From Aquitalea aquatilis (GTDB lineage: Bacteria; Pseudomonadota; Gammaproteobacteria; Burkholderiales; Chromobacteriaceae), in the NCBI RefSeq assembly GCF_005155025.1, contig NZ_CP039731.1, positions 2,232,001 to 2,296,000 on the forward strand: a DNA stretch of 64,000 nt, in the 5' to 3' direction. Position numbers and translations under genes: made by a program. The notes beneath the pieces were generated by a model. The model saw only the letters and a program-made list of their open reading frames with translations, made no database searches and was not told the origin of the DNA. Positions 60,305 to 64,000 of this stretch are shown here, in pieces (position 1 is the stretch's first letter; each line of letters begins with the position of its first letter).

Positions 60305-61921
60305 ATGCACAACTGCCAACCTGCTCTGCTCTCCCTTGCCCTGACGGCGGCACTTGCCGGCTGCGCCAGTAACACGCCTCAGGCACCGGTTACCAGCGGC
60401 TCGCTGGATGCCATCCAGAATGTTGTCGTTATTTTCGCTGAGAACCGCGCCTTCGATAACCTGTATGGCTTGTATCCGGGGGCTAACGGTATCCCGGGTG
60501 TCAATCCTTCGGCGCGTGGTCGCTATGTGTCGCAGAAGGATTTTGATGGCTCGGTCTTGCCAGTGCTGCCGCCGACCTGGAATGGCCTGACTGCTGCCGG
60601 CCAGAGTGTCACCCTGACCCAGGCGCAAACCATGGGCTGGCCCAATAAGCCTTTCCAGATTGATGATCCTGCCGGTGTAAATGGCAGCGGTGTGCAGCTA
60701 GGGCAGGGAGTAGTGACCCGCGATCTGGTGCATCGCTTCTATAACAACCAGATGCAGATCAATGGCGGCAAGAATGACAAGTTTGCTGCCTATTCGGATG
60801 CCGGTGGTCTGAGCATGGGCTACTACGATGGCAGCAAGATGGCATTGTGGAAGCTGGCGCGCCAGTACACGCTGGCAGACAACTTCTTCATGGGGGCGTT
60901 TGGTGGCTCTTTTCTGAACCACCAGTATCTGATCTGTGCCTGTGCGCCAAGCTATCCCAATGCCGATGCGGCTGACTCACCAGCCAAGGATTCGATTTCT
61001 GCCATCGATACCGATGCCAAGGGGCAGTTCCTGCGCCTGACGCCTGCCGCTGCTGCCAAGGCCTCGGTGCTGGATGGCAAGCCGACCTACAAGAATGACA
61101 GCAATCTGACGCCCAAGGATGGCCAGGGCATGTTCTATGCCGTCAACACCATGCAGCCCTTGTATCAGCCCAGTGGCAATGCGCCGGGAGCCAAGGGGCC
61201 GAGCCAGTATGCCGATACCACCAAAGCCACCACGCTGCCAGCACAGACTGCCGCCACCATTGGTGATCGCCTGACTGCCAAAGGTGTCAGCTGGGCCTGG
61301 TACGCTGGCAGCTGGAATGCTTCAGTGGCTCAGCGCAGCAATATCTACAATGGTGGACAGCCGAATTTCCAGGCCCACCATCAGCCTTTCAACTACTACG
61401 CGGCCTTTGATCCGCTCACGCAGCAGGCTTATCGTCAGGCTCATCTGAAGGATTTTGATGCGGAATTCCTGCGGGATGCCCAGGGCGGCAAGTTGCCGGC
61501 GGTTGCTTTTTACAAGCCGCAGGGCAATCTGAACCAGCATGCCGGTTATGCCAGCGTGGCCGATGGTGACGAGCACATTGCCCAGCTGATTACCAAGCTG
61601 CAGCAGAGCCCGCAGTGGAAGAACATGCTGATCGTGGTTACCTACGATGAAAATGGCGGTATTTATGATCATGCTCCGGTTCCCAAGGGGGATCGCTGGG
61701 GGCCGGGCAGCCGCATTCCGGCCATCATCATTTCACCGTATGCGCGCAAGGGCTTTGTCGACCATACCCAATACGACACTGCTTCCATCCTGCGTTTCAT
61801 CAGCCGACGTTTCGATTTGCCAGCGCTGCCGGGCGTTATCGAGCGCGATGCCGCCTTGCAGGCCAATGGCGAAGCAGTCATGGGTGACTTGAGTAATGCG
61901 CTGGAGCTGGGCACGCATTAA
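60305..61921 (+). CDS. AcpA-type acid phosphatase/phosphoesterase lipoprotein
   Basis: A 538-aa exported protein of the phosphoesterase family that includes AcpA and phospholipase C. Lipobox LAGC (Cys20). The metal/nucleophile region VVVIFAENRAFDNLYG is near 40-55, with FFMGAFGGSFLNHQYLICAC and the C-terminal VVTYDENGGIYDHAPVP and RFDLPALPG. Single gene with a terminator after it. Confidence 0.87.
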   Translation: MHNCQPALLSLALTAALAGCASNTPQAPVTSGSLDAIQNVVVIFAENRAFDNLYGLYPGANGIPGVNPSARGRYVSQKDFDGSVLPVLPPTWNGLTAAGQSVTLTQAQTMGWPNKPFQIDDPAGVNGSGVQLGQGVVTRDLVHRFYNNQMQINGGKNDKFAAYSDAGGLSMGYYDGSKMALWKLARQYTLADNFFMGAFGGSFLNHQYLICACAPSYPNADAADSPAKDSISAIDTDAKGQFLRLTPAAAAKASVLDGKPTYKNDSNLTPKDGQGMFYAVNTMQPLYQPSGNAPGAKGPSQYADTTKATTLPAQTAATIGDRLTAKGVSWAWYAGSWNASVAQRSNIYNGGQPNFQAHHQPFNYYAAFDPLTQQAYRQAHLKDFDAEFLRDAQGGKLPAVAFYKPQGNLNQHAGYASVADGDEHIAQLITKLQQSPQWKNMLIVVTYDENGGIYDHAPVPKGDRWGPGSRIPAIIISPYARKGFVDHTQYDTASILRFISRRFDLPALPGVIERDAALQANGEAVMGDLSNALELGTH

Positions 61922-61947
61922 GCCTTGTTTATCGTTGTGTGGCGTAA

Positions 61948-61985
61948 AGAGAAGGCAGCCTCATGGGCTGCCTTCTCTTCATTTT
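61948..61985 (+). terminator. Terminator after the phosphoesterase
   Basis: Perfect 13-bp arms AGAGAAGGCAGCC / GGCTGCCTTCTCT, five-base loop, then TCATTTTC. Confidence 0.8.
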
Positions 61986-62076
61986 CACAACTGCTAACAC
62001 TTCTTCCTCACATCCGTTCTGACTGCATGGGTCAAGCTGCTAGACTGAACGACACATTCCTTCGCAGACTGATGCT

Positions 62077-63491
62077 ATGCAGTTCAAACTGGCCAGCGGC
62101 ATGCTGACGCCGCTTATCATTGCCACCGCCCTGTTCATGGAAAACATGGACGCTACCGTGATCGCTACCTCTTTGCCGGCAATTGCCCGCGATTTGCTGG
62201 TCGATCCTGTCGCTCTCAAGCTGGCACTGACATCCTATCTGGTCAGTCTGGCGGTATTCATTCCGGTCAGCGGCTGGATGGCAGATCGGTTTGGTGCCAG
62301 ACGGATATTCCGCTCGGCCATTGCCGTTTTCATTCTCGGTTCGGTGCTGTGTGGTTTCAGTGCTTCGCTGGAAGGATTTGTGCTGGCACGCTTTGTTCAG
62401 GGCATGGGCGGGGCGATGATGGTGCCGGTGGGGCGGCTGGTCATTCTGCGAACTACTCGGAAGGAGGAACTGGTAAAAGCCCTGAGCTACCTCACCATTC
62501 CGGCTTTGCTTGGCCCGGTGATGGGGCCACCGCTGGGCGGTTTCATTACGACCTATTTCCACTGGCGCTGGATCTTCTTTATTAACATTCCCATTGGGAT
62601 ACTGGGCATGGTGTTGGCGGGGCGCTATATCGAGAATCTGAAGGAAGATCATTTGCCGCCGTTGGACAAAACCGGCTTTGCTCTGACCGGAGTCGGCTTG
62701 TCGATGTTGATGCTGGGCCTGGCCACGGAAGGCAAGCACATGTTGTCGCTGCAACTATCGCTGGCAGTCAGCTTGCTCGGCGCGGTGTTGCTGCTGCCTA
62801 TCGGTGGCATTACCGCCGCGTGGCAGATCCATTGCTGGACCTATCCTTGTTACGCCTGCCGACGTTTCACGCCAGCGTGATGGGGGGCTTTCTTATCCGG
62901 ATGGGTGTCGGAGCCACGCCATTCTTGCTGCCGCTGATGTTGCAGCTCGGTTTTGGCTATACGCCATTCGAGTCTGGCATGTTGACCTGTTCCACTGCCA
63001 TCGGGGCCATCTTCATGAAAACCATTGTGGCCAAAGTGCTGGAGCGCTTTGGTTTCAAGAAGGTCCTGAGTTGGAATGCCCTGCTGGTGGCGCTGTCAAT
63101 GGCGGTGTATGGTCTGTTCCGTGCAGACACACCGCATGTGCTGATGCTGGTGGTGTTTGTGCTGGGTGGATTTTCCCGCTCACTACAATTTACCAGCCTC
63201 AATGCCATTGCTTTTGCCGACGTGGAACAAAGCCGCATGAGTCATGCCACCAGCCTGTCCAGTGTGGCGCAACAGTTGGCTGCCGGCTTTGGGGTGACCG
63301 TTGCGGCAATGACGCTACAGGTAGTCACTACCCTGCAAGGACATCAAATCCTGGTTAGCAGTGACTTTGCCTGGTCATTCCTGGTGATGGGCTTGCTGAC
63401 TTCGTGCTCGGTGTTTTTCTTTTTAGCTCTGGATGCGAGGTCTGGCGCTGCACTGGCAGGGGCGTCAACGGACAGGTCTGTCACGCGCTGA
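62077..63491 (+). pseudogene. Frameshifted MFS (DHA2/EmrB-type) drug transporter
   Basis: A DHA2-like 14-TM exporter in two frames. The first (62077-62880) runs to about helix 8 with DRFGARRIF and GPVMGPPLGGF. The second continues from about 62799 with YRWHYRRVADPLLDLSLL and ends at 63491. The shift lies at 62791-62799 in GCTGCTGCC: adding one base would restore a single frame. It could be real inactivation or a base-calling error, and a short N-terminal product remains possible. Confidence 0.82.
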
Positions 63492-63536
63492 TTGCAAGGG
63501 AAGGCAGTGAGCTGCTGCGAGTGCTGAGCTGGAATG

Positions 63537-63572
63537 AAAAAAAGCCGCTGATCTGAGATCAACGGCTTTTTT
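63537..63572. terminator. Bidirectional terminator
   Basis: Stem AAAAAAGCCG-C-TGATCT / AGATCA-A-CGGCTTTTTT, with A and T runs on the two sides. It serves the MFS gene (plus) and the tRNA cluster (minus). Confidence 0.85.
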
Positions 63573-63575
63573 AAT

Positions 63576-63662
63576 TGGTGCCCAAGAGAAGACTCGAACT
63601 TCCACACCCTTGCGGGCGCTAGGACCTGAACCTAGTGCGTCTACCAATTCCGCCACCTGGGC
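63576..63662 (-). tRNA. tRNA-Leu (anticodon CAG), copy 3
   Basis: An 87-nt class II tRNA including encoded CCA. Acceptor GCCCAGG pairs with CTTGGGC, anticodon stem CTAGG/CCTAG, loop TTCAGGT with anticodon CAG, long variable arm, and T loop GTTCGAGTC. Confidence 0.97.
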
Positions 63663-63718
63663 AAAGCAAATTGTATGTACTGCAAGCTGGTGATGTTAAG
63701 CCAACCTTAAAAAATTGT

Positions 63719-63805
63719 TGGTGCCCAAGAGAAGACTCGAACTTCCACACCCTTGCGGGCGCTAGGACCTGAACCTAGTGCGTCTACCAATTCCGCCACC
63801 TGGGC
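63719..63805 (-). tRNA. tRNA-Leu (anticodon CAG), copy 2
   Basis: Identical in sequence to the neighbouring copy, 56 bp upstream of it on the minus strand. Anticodon CAG, encoded CCA. Confidence 0.97.
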
Positions 63806-63855
63806 AAACCAAATTTTTCATTGCAACAGCAATAAGACTATATAATACAGCTGAA

Positions 63856-63942
63856 TGGTGCCCAAGAGAAGACTCGAACTTCCACACCCTTGCGGGCGCT
63901 AGGACCTGAACCTAGTGCGTCTACCAATTCCGCCACCTGGGC
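63856..63942 (-). tRNA. tRNA-Leu (anticodon CAG), copy 1
   Basis: Third identical copy, first in transcription order, 50 bp before copy 2. A TATAAT (minus, 63992-63997) near the window edge is a possible -10 of the cluster promoter. Confidence 0.97.
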
Positions 63943-64000
63943 ACTGCTTTGCTGTATCATTCTGTTGCTGTAGTGCTGCAACGAGATGCGAATTATAAAC

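Noticed and set aside
63576-63942. Regular repeats with similar spacers, CRISPR-like at first glance
   Set aside because: The 87-bp repeat units fold as tRNA-Leu, and there are no cas genes.

Overview
The window reads as a chromosomal segment of a GC-rich betaproteobacterium, most likely Neisseriales/Chromobacteriaceae (Chromobacterium or Aquitalea type). This rests on the block ndk-rlmN-pilW-rodZ-ispG-hisS-yfgM-bamB-der-hfq-hflX-hflK-hflC-hisZ-purA, on hisZ, and on the general protein character. The genus is an inference from recall, not a search.

Layout. 95-5077: a redox/metal module. On the minus strand is a three-domain membrane oxidoreductase (cytochrome b561, ferredoxin reductase, 2Fe-2S ferredoxin) followed by a P1B-5-type (Nia-like) metal ATPase with a C-terminal hemerythrin domain. 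Divergent from them are two periplasmic c-type cytochromes, an SHP-like DUF1924 protein and a diheme cytochrome. 5200-11428: ferrous iron uptake by feoA-feoB plus a Cys-rich FeoB-associated peptide, then an Efe system (FTR1 permease, M75 lipoprotein, separate cupredoxin lipoprotein, Tat-exported DyP peroxidase) with a Fur-like site on its promoter. Iron export and import thus lie side by side. 11429-12251: a gene-poor stretch with one small Cys-rich protein. 12252-18728: an RND multidrug efflux operon behind a TetR gene. 19221-20732: a CoA-transferase.

20831-40582: a roughly 20 kb inositol catabolism and transport island. The minus-strand operon holds three Gfo/Idh/MocA dehydrogenases, an IolI-like isomerase and a broken IolH-like TIM-barrel gene, divergent from a LacI-family regulator. 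The plus strand carries iolD, a sugar ABC transporter, an EamA exporter (opposed by an RpiR-family regulator), iolC fused to a DUF2090 aldolase-like domain, iolE, iolB and a CoA-acylating semialdehyde dehydrogenase. Together they can take inositol to acetyl-CoA plus DHAP. Four promoters in this island share a GGAA-N6-TTC(C/T) palindrome, a likely operator for the RpiR regulator.

40787-57149: SPOR protein, then the housekeeping block. 57297-58837: an IolW-like dehydrogenase overlapping a UPF0303 gene. 58848-61921: diheme peroxidase and an AcpA-type phosphoesterase. 62077-63491: a frameshifted MFS drug transporter. The window ends with three identical tRNA-Leu(CAG) genes. No CRISPR array, complete insertion sequence or prophage was seen.
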